Positions 45,621-54,529 of a stretch of DNA of 64,000 bases are shown in pieces. Below the pieces are notes generated by a model, which saw only the letters and a program-made list of their open reading frames with translations, was not told the DNA's origin and made no database searches. Location: the NCBI GenBank assembly GCA_022820435.1, contig JAJEFL010000126.1:1-64000 (forward strand). The letters run 5' to 3'. Positions within the stretch are counted from its first letter, which is position 1. The number at the start of each line of letters is the position of its first letter. This stretch comes from Bin80 sp022820435. Its GTDB lineage: Bacteria; Bacteroidota; Rhodothermia; Rhodothermales; Bin80. The position numbers were made by a program, and so were the translations under genes.

Positions 45621-46214
45621 ATGACTGCGCCAAATATCATTTTACAGATAACAACGGTAATGAGCAGCGGCATGGATGTTGATTTTCAAAAATTGGTGGA
45701 TTCCAATCCCGGGAACTGCTCTCTCGGGGAATATCAATATATCGGCAATCTGATTGACCTGCACGCTCCCGGGAATATTCTCGTCTTCGGTATCGGCTAT
45801 GACTCCCCCTACTGGATGGATATTAATTCTGGCGGACAGACGCTATTTCTGGAAGACAGCACGTATTGGATTCAAAAGGTAAAATCCCAAAATCCGACCA
45901 TTGTGGTGGAAGAAATAACTTATACGACCAAGCGAAGGCAGTGGAGGCGGATTATTGACCAACCCGAAAAACTCCAGTTATCCTTACCCCGGGCTGTTCT
46001 TGAAACTTTCTGGGATGTAGTGTTTATTGACGCTCCAAGAGGTAATAAAGGACGGTTTCCCGGCCGCATGCAAAGCATCTTCTCTGCATCAAATTTGAAC
46101 TGTAAACATATCCTGGCTCACGACTGCAACCGCAGAGTGGAACGTATATATTTTCAGAGATATATCGGCGAGCCGACCCACATCGTGGATAAACTGTTCC
46201 ACAAGGTAAATTGA
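45621..46214 (+). CDS. DUF579/glucuronoxylan 4-O-methyltransferase-like protein
   Basis: A 197-residue protein that closely follows the plant IRX15/GXM (DUF579) pattern in order: NILVFGIGYDSPYWMDINSG (SAM-binding strand), GGQTLFLEDSTYWI, EEITYTTKRRQWRRI, LPRAVLETFWDVVFIDAPRG, GRFPGRMQSIFSASNL and ILAHDCNRRVERIYFQRYIG. In plants this family methylates glucuronic acid in xylan. No signal peptide is visible. It stands alone between a long intergenic region and a convergent M20 gene; a sugar-methyl role in bacterial polysaccharide is inferred. ATG 45621 is preferred to an upstream TTG. Confidence 0.75.
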   Translation: MTAPNIILQITTVMSSGMDVDFQKLVDSNPGNCSLGEYQYIGNLIDLHAPGNILVFGIGYDSPYWMDINSGGQTLFLEDSTYWIQKVKSQNPTIVVEEITYTTKRRQWRRIIDQPEKLQLSLPRAVLETFWDVVFIDAPRGNKGRFPGRMQSIFSASNLNCKHILAHDCNRRVERIYFQRYIGEPTHIVDKLFHKVN

Positions 46215-46340
46215 GGACTATCCGATTCGCCGGGCACAGAACCCTTGTTCAGTCTGACCGCCGATGGATCTACACTGACCGCCTGACCTTCCCCATATCA
46301 TTGGAATTACCCCCCAATGATGTGGCCCGGCATGGAGAAA

Positions 46341-47777
46341 TTATTTTCGATAGTCCAAGGGAGGGGCTCGATCACCCAGAAGCGGCTGATATTCAAAATC
46401 TTCGCCTCTGCGTTCTTCAAACTCCCGCCTTGCAGCAAGCAATAATTCATCATCCATTACAAGATCTATCACGGTCATCGCTAAGACCTTAGAGGCCAGT
46501 ACAAGCCCTTTCTTACCGATACTCATTCCCCCTGCGGCGACTGCCTGCCAGCTATGGGCGGATGTTCCTGGAACCCAGGTGGCTGCATTGAAGCCCGCTG
46601 TCGGTGCCATGTAGCTTACATCGCCGACATCGGTAGATCCTTTGGTCGTCCTCGGCATAAACGGCTGGATCGTAGATTGTGAGCCTAAAGGGATTAATGC
46701 AGCATCCAGAGTTTTCCGAATTTTTTCGGCAAACTGCTGTTCACCTGCATCATATTCCACCCCGCCGATGGTCTCCAGATTGGATAGAATAGCACGGGAT
46801 AGAACGTCATTCGGGAGTATGCTGTGTAAGCCATGGATAATTTCATAATCCATCGTGGTTCCCGTCCCTAATGCAGCACCCTCCGCGGCCTGTACCACGC
46901 GCGGAAAGATCTCTTCAAGCGTCTGTGCAAAAGGATGGCGAACATAGTAATAGACCTCTGCATAGTCAGGTACAACATTGGGGGCAAGTCCTCCGCGTGT
47001 AATGACATAATGGATGCGGGTTTCCTGGGGGACATGTTCGCGGAGCAGGTTGGTCATCATATTCATGGCTTCCACCCCGTCAAGGGCGCTTCGCCCCCGC
47101 TCAGGGGCACCTGCCGCATGTGTGGAGTGTCCATAAAACCGGAATTTTGCGGATCGATTCGCCAGCGTTGTGGCTGGACTTGCATCATTACGGTCACTTG
47201 GATGCCAGTGGAGCACCGCATCTACATCATCAAACAGCCCCTCCCGCACCAGATACACTTTCCCTGCCCCTCCCTCTTCGGCGGGCGTGCCATAAAGGCG
47301 GACCGTACCACTGCGTCCGCTGGATGCCAGCCACTCCTTGACCGCCACTGCGGCACCTGCGGAGGCCGCGCCAAACAAATGATGCCCGCAGGCATGTCCT
47401 GATCCGTCTTTGAGCAGTGGTTCTCTGACCGGTGTTGATTTCTGTGATAATCCGGGCAAGGCATCAAATTCAGCCAGAATACTAATAACCGGGGCACCAA
47501 TGCCATACTCGGCTACAAAGGCGGTGGGAATTCCGACAATCCCGGACTCCACTGAAAACCCCTCATTCGTAAGTACTTCCTGCAACAGAGCACTGCTTTT
47601 TTCTTCCTGGTATCCAAGTTCCGCCCACCCCCATATCTGGTGAGCAATATTGAAGAATTCATCCCCTCTGGCATCCAGGATCCGGGCGACCTCTGTTTTC
47701 TGGGCCATCAATGTACCTGGAAAGAGTGTAAGAAGCGAGATGAAGAGTACTAGTCTGCGGTTCATGTCCGTCGTCAT
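46341..47777 (-). CDS. M20-family metallopeptidase/amidohydrolase
   Basis: A 478-residue amidohydrolase resembling AbgB (p-aminobenzoyl-glutamate hydrolase). The start overlaps the upstream nitrilase stop (ATGA). A signal peptide (LVLFISLLTLFPGTLMAQ) indicates export. ELGYQEEKSSALL, the metal-binding SGHACGHHLFGAAS, and LHWHPSD form the catalytic domain, and the dimerisation domain follows (STHAAGAPERGRSALDGVEA). It likely cleaves N-acyl or peptide bonds in the periplasm. Confidence 0.88.
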   Translation of the reverse strand: MTTDMNRRLVLFISLLTLFPGTLMAQKTEVARILDARGDEFFNIAHQIWGWAELGYQEEKSSALLQEVLTNEGFSVESGIVGIPTAFVAEYGIGAPVISILAEFDALPGLSQKSTPVREPLLKDGSGHACGHHLFGAASAGAAVAVKEWLASSGRSGTVRLYGTPAEEGGAGKVYLVREGLFDDVDAVLHWHPSDRNDASPATTLANRSAKFRFYGHSTHAAGAPERGRSALDGVEAMNMMTNLLREHVPQETRIHYVITRGGLAPNVVPDYAEVYYYVRHPFAQTLEEIFPRVVQAAEGAALGTGTTMDYEIIHGLHSILPNDVLSRAILSNLETIGGVEYDAGEQQFAEKIRKTLDAALIPLGSQSTIQPFMPRTTKGSTDVGDVSYMAPTAGFNAATWVPGTSAHSWQAVAAGGMSIGKKGLVLASKVLAMTVIDLVMDDELLLAARREFEERRGEDFEYQPLLGDRAPPLDYRK

Positions 47778-48604
47778 TTTTGTTGGTTGTTGAGAATTTC
47801 CTGCCAGCCCGCCACATATGCCTTGGCCGGCCATGCAAGGTAGCCGGGATACGATTGTCGGGCATCTTTGACCGCACGCCAATCAATCTCCACAGTCGAA
47901 ATGCGCTCCATGGTTTCCAAAACCACCTCCCCCATTGGATCCACAACCAGAGATGGACCTCCCATCTCAACGCCGAACTCCGGTCGGGGGCGGCCCACGG
48001 ACATCACCCAGGCGGAGGCGGTAAGTGCCATTGCCCGGTAAGCCAGACACCATCGGTTCCATGAAGATGGACTGGTTGCACGCGGGGCCAGAATCACCTG
48101 CACCCCCTGCGCTGCAAGCAGCTGTGCCGCGGTAGGCCGATTGGCATCCGAGCAGATCTGGACCCCGAACTTTGTACTCATACATTCAATGACGCGCGGA
48201 GGATTATCCGTGGGTTCATAGTGGTCACATTCCCGGAATCCATCTTCGTCAGGCAGAACGTGTTTTTCTGATGTGCCTGCGATATACCCGTGTGCATCAA
48301 TGAGCATTGCAAGGTTTATGCGGTGACCATCATGCATAACACGGATCACACCTCCCAGTACAGCAATCCCTATCCTCCGGGCGGCATTACGCTGCATAGT
48401 TTCCCGCCAGCCACCTGGAGTTTCGGCATCTTCAGTTCTTGCCTGTCTGGTAGCTGGAGACCATTCATTGAGTGGCAATTCGGGCAGGACGGCCAAGTCT
48501 GCTCCTTGCTTATGTGCTTCCTGCAGACATGCAGTCAGCGCCTCTTCTGCGCTGAAAACCTCACTGATCAGCGCAATCTTCAATGAATCCGATCCTGTCT
48601 CCAT
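47774..48604 (-). CDS. Carbon-nitrogen hydrolase (nitrilase superfamily)
   Basis: A 276-residue cytoplasmic hydrolase with the Glu-Lys-Cys triad visible: Glu in LAVLPELPLNEW, Lys in TSEKHVLPDEDGF and Cys in GVQICSDANRP. The superfamily covers amidases, nitrilases and carbamoylases; the sequence is nearest to the N-carbamoyl/omega-amidase-like branch by eye only. ATG 48604 (METGSDSLKIALI) is chosen over the longer frame to 48634. Coupled by ATGA to the M20 peptidase, which suggests a joint amide-degrading step. Confidence 0.87.
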   Translation of the reverse strand: METGSDSLKIALISEVFSAEEALTACLQEAHKQGADLAVLPELPLNEWSPATRQARTEDAETPGGWRETMQRNAARRIGIAVLGGVIRVMHDGHRINLAMLIDAHGYIAGTSEKHVLPDEDGFRECDHYEPTDNPPRVIECMSTKFGVQICSDANRPTAAQLLAAQGVQVILAPRATSPSSWNRWCLAYRAMALTASAWVMSVGRPRPEFGVEMGGPSLVVDPMGEVVLETMERISTVEIDWRAVKDARQSYPGYLAWPAKAYVAGWQEILNNQQK

Positions 48605-48696
48605 ATGAGATTTCCCAAACCTATTTGATCTCAAAAATTCATGTAATCAGGCTCCAAAGCAAAGACGATCCCGAATCTGTAAGATGCAGCACAATA

Positions 48697-49476
48697 CTAT
48701 GCGACTTCCTTCACCGGGTATCGCCCGATAACTGGATACTGTTCCATATCAATTACCGTCCCACTGATGGGACGGGAACGATCACTCAGCCAATAAACCG
48801 CGGCGGCGGCAATTGTCTCAGGTGTAATCAGTGCGCCTGACGGGGCCACATCATGTGGTATACGATTTGGCCAATCCTCGGGCAGTCCATCGTTAATCTT
48901 GATCTGGTATTCATTTTCGGTCAGCACCCATCCAGGATTAATCTGGTTTACTCGAACACCGTATTGCATATGAAGACTGTTGCCAAGATTGCGGGTCATG
49001 GTCATTAATGCCCCCTTGGACATGCTGTAAGCCAGAAGTGGTTCTTCTCCGCAGTGTGCATTGATGGATCCGATATTTACGATACTTCCCTTGCTTTGAG
49101 CTAAGTACTCTAATCCGGCCTGAATCAACAGGAGTGGGGCCTTTGCATTGACGTTCACAACACGGTCAAAAAGATCGGGGGTCGTTGATTCAATGGTTGA
49201 CCTTGTCAGGAGTGCAGCATTATTCACGACCCCATCCAATGCTCCGTACTGACTGAGTGCGGAATTAACAATGCGGGGTGCGGATTCCGGATCCAGTAAG
49301 TCGTCAACGTGGACCTTACTGTGCCCACCTAAAATTCTCTGCGACTCATGCAGCCCAGTTTCATTCCGGTCTACCAGAAGAACCTGTGCGCCCTCTTGAA
49401 TACACGCATGGGCAATGGCGCGTCCAATGCCTCCTGCAGATCCTGTAATGATCAATGTTTTTTCCTGTAACTGCAT
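48697..49476 (-). CDS. Short-chain dehydrogenase/reductase
   Basis: A 259-residue NAD(P)-dependent SDR. The cofactor motif is TGSAGGIGRAIAHA with an acidic LLVDRNETG next, favouring NAD. NNAALLTR is the NAG-like motif, GSINAHCG supplies the catalytic Ser and YSMSKGAL the YxxxK pair. Substrate unknown. It precedes the nitrilase and M20 genes on the same strand with about 90 bases between, so the group may be one catabolic operon. Confidence 0.9.
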   Translation of the reverse strand: MQLQEKTLIITGSAGGIGRAIAHACIQEGAQVLLVDRNETGLHESQRILGGHSKVHVDDLLDPESAPRIVNSALSQYGALDGVVNNAALLTRSTIESTTPDLFDRVVNVNAKAPLLLIQAGLEYLAQSKGSIVNIGSINAHCGEEPLLAYSMSKGALMTMTRNLGNSLHMQYGVRVNQINPGWVLTENEYQIKINDGLPEDWPNRIPHDVAPSGALITPETIAAAAVYWLSDRSRPISGTVIDMEQYPVIGRYPVKEVA

Positions 49477-49624
49477 GATCAATCTAATTCCCGCATTTTA
49501 CTTTGATGGGATTGCCGTTGAATTTAGGTGCAATCGTGGATCAGCGGAGGCATCTTGTCACAGCGGCAGAGCGGTTGGCGAATCCTGTATTCCCCCGAAG
49601 CATCCTATGAAGGGGATTCACCTC

Positions 49625-50545
49625 CTATTCTGACGGTTCATCAAAAAACGGGAACAGTGCTCTCAGTTCCTCTGGTGTTGGCTGGCTCCCGTATTCCGAG
49701 ATCTCAAAGGCTTCTGCAAATTCAATTGCGTTTCCGCGTTCCTCTCCATAATACTGTATGAGCAAATCTCTGTAGGTGTCTGCCACATGTGCATCCCGGG
49801 CCTGAAAGCGTTCCCGAATCCAGGTCTTGCGGGCCTCCTCTTCTTGAGGAACCTGATCGTGGTACCCGGCAAGCCAGGCATTCCAGTCGGAAAACTGACT
49901 CCTGAGTGCAGCCATACAACCATACTTCTGGTCTCCGACCGGACCAATATCCACAGCAATATCCGGTTCAAAGGGATAGGGCCGTTGAAAATGATCGTAG
50001 TAGTACAGGAATACCGGATTTTTTTCTACACGCGGGACCGCAGGCGTAAAAAAGGGAACGGTGACCATGAATGCAGCATCCTGAACCAGAATTGCCGTAT
50101 ACCGGTGATCAGGGTGATAATCATTTGAGCGCGGCCCCAGAACGATATCGGCTTGCCAATCCCGAATCAGTCGGGCAATAATCTTGCGGTTCTCCAGCGT
50201 AGGCATGAGTTCTCCGTCATGGTTATCAAGCATGACGGTCTCTTCTATCCCCAGGATATCCCGGCAGTCTTCAATCTCGGCCTTTCGTGTAAGGGCAAGT
50301 GGGCCGCCTGCCATTGCGTAATGTCCGATATCTCCATTCGTGACGGAGACGAATTTCACTTTGTGCCCCATTGCGGCCCACATGGAAGCAACGCCGGCTG
50401 CACGCACTTCGCAGTCATCCGGATGCCCTCCGAAGGCAATAATCCGGAGGGGCTTCGGTTCTTGTGCCTCTACACAGGTAGGAAGGATAATTCCAAGCAG
50501 GAATAGACAGATAAACACCCAACGGGCTGAATCCTGAGTTTTCAT
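49625..50545 (-). CDS. PIG-L/LmbE-family deacetylase, exported
   Basis: A 306-residue zinc-dependent N-acetyl-sugar deacetylase. A signal peptide (VFICLFLLGIILPTCVEAQ) precedes AFGGHPDDCEVRAAGVASM, the family's HPDDxE zinc motif, and a second histidine in NDYHPDHRYTA. The family removes acetyl groups from GlcNAc-type sugars (as in MshB and PIG-L). It lies upstream of the SDR gene on the same strand with a 148-base gap. Confidence 0.9.
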   Translation of the reverse strand: MKTQDSARWVFICLFLLGIILPTCVEAQEPKPLRIIAFGGHPDDCEVRAAGVASMWAAMGHKVKFVSVTNGDIGHYAMAGGPLALTRKAEIEDCRDILGIEETVMLDNHDGELMPTLENRKIIARLIRDWQADIVLGPRSNDYHPDHRYTAILVQDAAFMVTVPFFTPAVPRVEKNPVFLYYYDHFQRPYPFEPDIAVDIGPVGDQKYGCMAALRSQFSDWNAWLAGYHDQVPQEEEARKTWIRERFQARDAHVADTYRDLLIQYYGEERGNAIEFAEAFEISEYGSQPTPEELRALFPFFDEPSE

Positions 50546-51018
50546 GATATTGAACTAAGTGATCGTTTGTATGTCCACCTGAATAATAGCACTTTCTCGC
50601 GTAACTGCAAGAATTCAGGGTTTTCGACTGAAGATCGAAAAATGATTTCCAGGAACCCGGCATTTCTGTTGGTTTCCGCCCTCATAATATAAATCCGGCA
50701 CGACTTAGAATTTAGCAGACAACCCGGCAGGCCCAATCCGAATGGGAAAATTCAAAATTCGTAACCAGTGCACACCATCATTTCCCGATGAATTTTCCTG
50801 CTGCCAGTCCACGCATTTTATTTGGGCTTATATTCGTACAGACACCAAACAGGGGAGGGGAATACCGCCCCCATTACAGCTGCAGTGAAATACTGATCCA
50901 ACATTTTATACTGTGCAGTTATAGCACCTGTATTTGTGTTTGATGATCCCGGTTTTGCGTTGCGTATCAATTCGGGAGCAGGGGTTCATGGATTGCAATC
51001 CCCGGATCAGGCAGAAAC
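50546..51018. other. Intergenic stretch without recognised features
   Basis: This stretch of 473 bases lies between the PIG-L gene start and the DUF262 gene end. The PIG-L promoter must be here. I found no RNA gene, repeat or supported coding region. Confidence 0.4.
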
Positions 51019-53019
51019 TCATTCTCCAATGATTGTGTTTCTCACGTACTGCTTAAAGGTGCCAACATCAATGTAACAGTCATAGCCGGTCTGGTTGACG
51101 ATCTGATAGGTTTCAGCAGGCTCATTCAGAAGCAGTGCCGCAGGCCGTCCCTGCCCCTCTTGAATCCCATTCGGCCAGGCCAAGTCAATGATTACACGAT
51201 TACCGATTTCAGACTCGCCCGCCAAGTCGTAGCCGAATTCCCCGGCCGGCAGTCCGTTGGATGCCATCCATGTTTGAAGATTTTTCAATTCCTCCTCTTC
51301 GTCGACACTGGAAATATGGGAATCAGGTCTGGACGGTGCAATTCCACGGCGTTGCCCACAGGCAGTATCTTCATTTTGGGAATGTTCAGGACTGAGTTCC
51401 GTTAAATACCTGTTTGCAGCGTCTGCCAGCAGTTGACGTCGCGCCTCCAGAAAATCAGGGTAATTCTCAATCTTCCACAATTCCGCATCCATCGGAATCC
51501 ACTGAGATTCCAGTACTTCCGGGTGATGCTCCTGAACCCAGGGGAAGTATCCTTCTGTACCCATGCGGCGAAGGTCATCATCATGACTCCCTTTCACAAA
51601 CCTGGAGGGGTCGGCCGGTGCGGCAGCGCTGATCCATTGATTGCAATTCGCGGTAAGGAAGCAGAAGTTTCCAACTGCATTCACTTGGGGCCGCAGGTAT
51701 CCTTCTTTATAAAGTACCGCTTTGGGGAAGATATGATGAGCCTGCAGTTTTGCCCCCTTCCCCAGCAGCCCGGTCTTAAGTTGAATTCCGGTGCAAAAAT
51801 CTCTGGCCCCGCCCATTCTCGTCATCCAGTAGAGAATCGGATAGGAGTAGGCCCCGATTGACCAGGAGTCAAAGTCAGCGGGAATAATTTGAGGACGCCC
51901 CCAGGTCGTCCCAATCTCTGCAAGCAGCCGCTTGATCCCTTCTGGCGTGCCGTCAATCTTTTCCAAAGTTCGCTTGATTTTTGTTTCGGTACTCCCGGAA
52001 AAGCGTCCATGCATTCCCGCCCTCAAGTACCAGTAGAGCAGTAAATTCCACTCTTTCTGGTCCAGGAATTTAGCTTCGTGCAACTCCAGATGCCGAACGA
52101 CAACGGGAATCGCATATTTGGCAAACAGCACTCGATCATGATCCAGTCCCAGCGTACCTGAAATCTGGTTCAGTGTCTCATCCACATGCCCAACAGTCTT
52201 TTTAAGTCCATTTTCGAATGTATCTCGTGGGGTGGTGTGCAAGTGTCGGAAAGCTGCCTCGCCATGTACGGCCGCATTGACACATCTCAAAAGCCAATCC
52301 AGTGTGAAGTAGAAGCCCTGTTTTTTCCATTTCCTGACATTTTTGCGCATTACCTCTCTTGCGTTCGGCCATTTTGCAGAAATTTTTGCCAGTGCCAAAT
52401 CGCCTGTTGACAATCGGGTGCCTGCACTATTTAAGCGGTTGAAAATGTCAACGACTTCATCAGATTCACCTTCCTTGGCTATAACTTCGTCAATATGGAA
52501 GTCCTTTTCTCGTAAATCAAGCAAACGGTTTAGGCGGTGTCCAATTTTAATCTGCAATTTCAATTGTGAAGTAGTTTCGGGCGAGTCAAAATTGGTTGCG
52601 CATTGTTCAAGTATGATGTTTTCTATCCCACCAGGTCCTGCTTTCATGACCTTTGTCACGTCAAACCAGAATGGATCACCTTTCATTTTGATTGGTTGAT
52701 AAAATTCAAACCTTTCTTCTATAGCGTGGAAATAGAGGCCTTTGAATGCCTTTTCGTCTCCGGAGAAGAAATTAGGGGGACTGCCTTTAATCACACCGTA
52801 GAGCGAAGTTACCCTCTGCTGCCCATCCAATAATAGATCTACATGAACATCATCTCGTTTAGTGGTCCATGTGAGAAGACTTCCTACTGGATGTTTCCGG
52901 TACAGTGAGTCAAAGAAATCTCGTACTTGCCTCCGCTTCCAGACATATCCGCGTTGAAATTCTGGAAGAATGAGCTTCTCGGCGGCTATGTTAACGAGAA
53001 TGCTGTCAACTGTTGGCAT
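51019..53019 (-). CDS. DUF262-HNH protein (GmrSD-like, candidate defence nuclease)
   Basis: A 666-residue protein. Residues 1-90 are a DUF262 ParB-like NTPase domain: LILPEFQRGYVWKRRQVRDF and the signature DGQQRVTSLYGVI. A long helical middle follows, and residues about 445-500 contain an HNH/DUF1524-like nuclease core (LQAHHIFPKAVLYKEGY ... NFCFLTANCN). A C-terminal region (about 600-666) ending in VGTFKQYVRNTIIGE is of unknown type. Such proteins include GmrSD-type restriction enzymes that cut modified DNA. No methylase or partner is adjacent. ATG 53019 is chosen because the conserved domain begins right after it. Confidence 0.8.
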   Translation of the reverse strand: MPTVDSILVNIAAEKLILPEFQRGYVWKRRQVRDFFDSLYRKHPVGSLLTWTTKRDDVHVDLLLDGQQRVTSLYGVIKGSPPNFFSGDEKAFKGLYFHAIEERFEFYQPIKMKGDPFWFDVTKVMKAGPGGIENIILEQCATNFDSPETTSQLKLQIKIGHRLNRLLDLREKDFHIDEVIAKEGESDEVVDIFNRLNSAGTRLSTGDLALAKISAKWPNAREVMRKNVRKWKKQGFYFTLDWLLRCVNAAVHGEAAFRHLHTTPRDTFENGLKKTVGHVDETLNQISGTLGLDHDRVLFAKYAIPVVVRHLELHEAKFLDQKEWNLLLYWYLRAGMHGRFSGSTETKIKRTLEKIDGTPEGIKRLLAEIGTTWGRPQIIPADFDSWSIGAYSYPILYWMTRMGGARDFCTGIQLKTGLLGKGAKLQAHHIFPKAVLYKEGYLRPQVNAVGNFCFLTANCNQWISAAAPADPSRFVKGSHDDDLRRMGTEGYFPWVQEHHPEVLESQWIPMDAELWKIENYPDFLEARRQLLADAANRYLTELSPEHSQNEDTACGQRRGIAPSRPDSHISSVDEEEELKNLQTWMASNGLPAGEFGYDLAGESEIGNRVIIDLAWPNGIQEGQGRPAALLLNEPAETYQIVNQTGYDCYIDVGTFKQYVRNTIIGE

Positions 53020-53209
53020 GATAAGCGATTGATTTGTCCGTGTTAAGAAAAGAGTTGCACGACCCGAAAATACATATTTTTGGCATGTATACCAAACGTC
53101 CCTCTGCAGCATCGTTCTTGCTCACTGTGCGCATTGCTTGAGGGCCGTCTCCAGATACTGAACTTTGAAACTTCGCTATCAATGGTTAAATTGTGATTTT
53201 TGCATTCCC

Positions 53210-54529
53210 ATGTTACGCAAGTTTTTCGCATTATGCCTGCTTATGTCCGCCTGGCCCGCATTCGGTCAGTCACTGGAGGCGCACATGGATTCCCTGTTCG
53301 CATTGATGGATCATACAGATACGCCCGGTGCCGCCGTTGCCATTGTGCGCGGCGATAGCGTCCAATTTGCCAAGGGATATGGGATCGCTGATCTGGAGCA
53401 TGATATCCCGGTGACCCCCAATACCGTCTTCATGGCCGCAAGCGTGTCAAAGCAGTTCACCGCTTACGGGATTGCACTCCTTGCGAATCAGGGAAAGATC
53501 TCACTGGATGACCCGGTCACCGACTACATACCGGAACTTCCAAACTTTCAGTATCCGATGACCATTCGGCATTTAGTGCATCACACCAGCGGACTGCGCG
53601 ACGAGTTCAGCCTTCTGGCTTTGGCGGGATACCGAATGGACGATGTAATCACCAAAGATGACATCCTGCGACTCATTTATCAGCAAAAGGATCTGAATTT
53701 TGATCCCGGAGAACGATACATGTATAGTAACTCCGGCTATACGCTGATGGCAGAAATCATCACACGCGTAAGCGGACAGTCCTTTCGTGACTGGATGCAC
53801 GAGAATCTGTTCCGTCCACTTGGAATGGCGAGTTCACAGTTCCGCTCAGAACGGGGGCAGACGATTGAAAATGTCGCCTCCGGCTATATCACTGCCTCCG
53901 ATGGATATAAAGCGCAGCGTGTGAACTATTCCAGTGTCGGTGCCAGCGGGCTCTATACGACAGCGCTGGATCTGGGGCGATGGCTCATTGCACTGAAGCG
54001 GGGCGATGTCGGCGGCATTGAGACGCGTGATCTGGCCCATTCCCGCGGAATTCTCTCCGATGGGGACACGCTCACCTATGCATTCGGGATCCGTTATGGA
54101 TGGTTTCGGGGGACACGGTCCATTGGTCATAGCGGCTCACACCGGGGATACCGCACCTGGGCAGGACGATTTCCTGAATATGACCTAGGTATTGCCGTGC
54201 TTGGCAATCTGGAGGAATTTAATCCGTCAAATATGGCACAGAAGATCGCCGCTTTTTTCATTGAAGAAAAAAATCTGGACGCGTACAAGGGGACCTATCA
54301 CAGCAGGGAACTCGGAAGCACCATTTATATCTCCGTCAGATCGGATACCCTTCGGGTGCGTTCCCGACGAGGTGAATTGGCGACACTATCCCGAACAGGA
54401 CGGGACTCTTTTTCCAGTGATACATGGTACATGAATTCCTTTGAGTTCAAACGGGAAGGGGACAGCCTGACCGGAGTTCATATCAGTTCCGGACGTTCGC
54501 AGGATGTCTGGTTTGAGAAGATAAAGTAA
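53210..54529 (+). CDS. Class C beta-lactamase-fold serine hydrolase, exported
   Basis: A 439-residue exported serine hydrolase. The start MLRKFFALCLLMSAWPAFGQ gives a clean signal peptide. Motifs are SVSKQF (catalytic SxxK), YSNSGYTL (YxN) and SIGHSGSHRGY (third motif). The C-terminal 100 residues are a lipocalin-like extension. Real class C beta-lactamases are shorter, so a D-amino-acid esterase or peptidase-like activity is more probable. Its stop overlaps the ATG of a paralogue by one base. Confidence 0.88.
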   Translation: MLRKFFALCLLMSAWPAFGQSLEAHMDSLFALMDHTDTPGAAVAIVRGDSVQFAKGYGIADLEHDIPVTPNTVFMAASVSKQFTAYGIALLANQGKISLDDPVTDYIPELPNFQYPMTIRHLVHHTSGLRDEFSLLALAGYRMDDVITKDDILRLIYQQKDLNFDPGERYMYSNSGYTLMAEIITRVSGQSFRDWMHENLFRPLGMASSQFRSERGQTIENVASGYITASDGYKAQRVNYSSVGASGLYTTALDLGRWLIALKRGDVGGIETRDLAHSRGILSDGDTLTYAFGIRYGWFRGTRSIGHSGSHRGYRTWAGRFPEYDLGIAVLGNLEEFNPSNMAQKIAAFFIEEKNLDAYKGTYHSRELGSTIYISVRSDTLRVRSRRGELATLSRTGRDSFSSDTWYMNSFEFKREGDSLTGVHISSGRSQDVWFEKIK

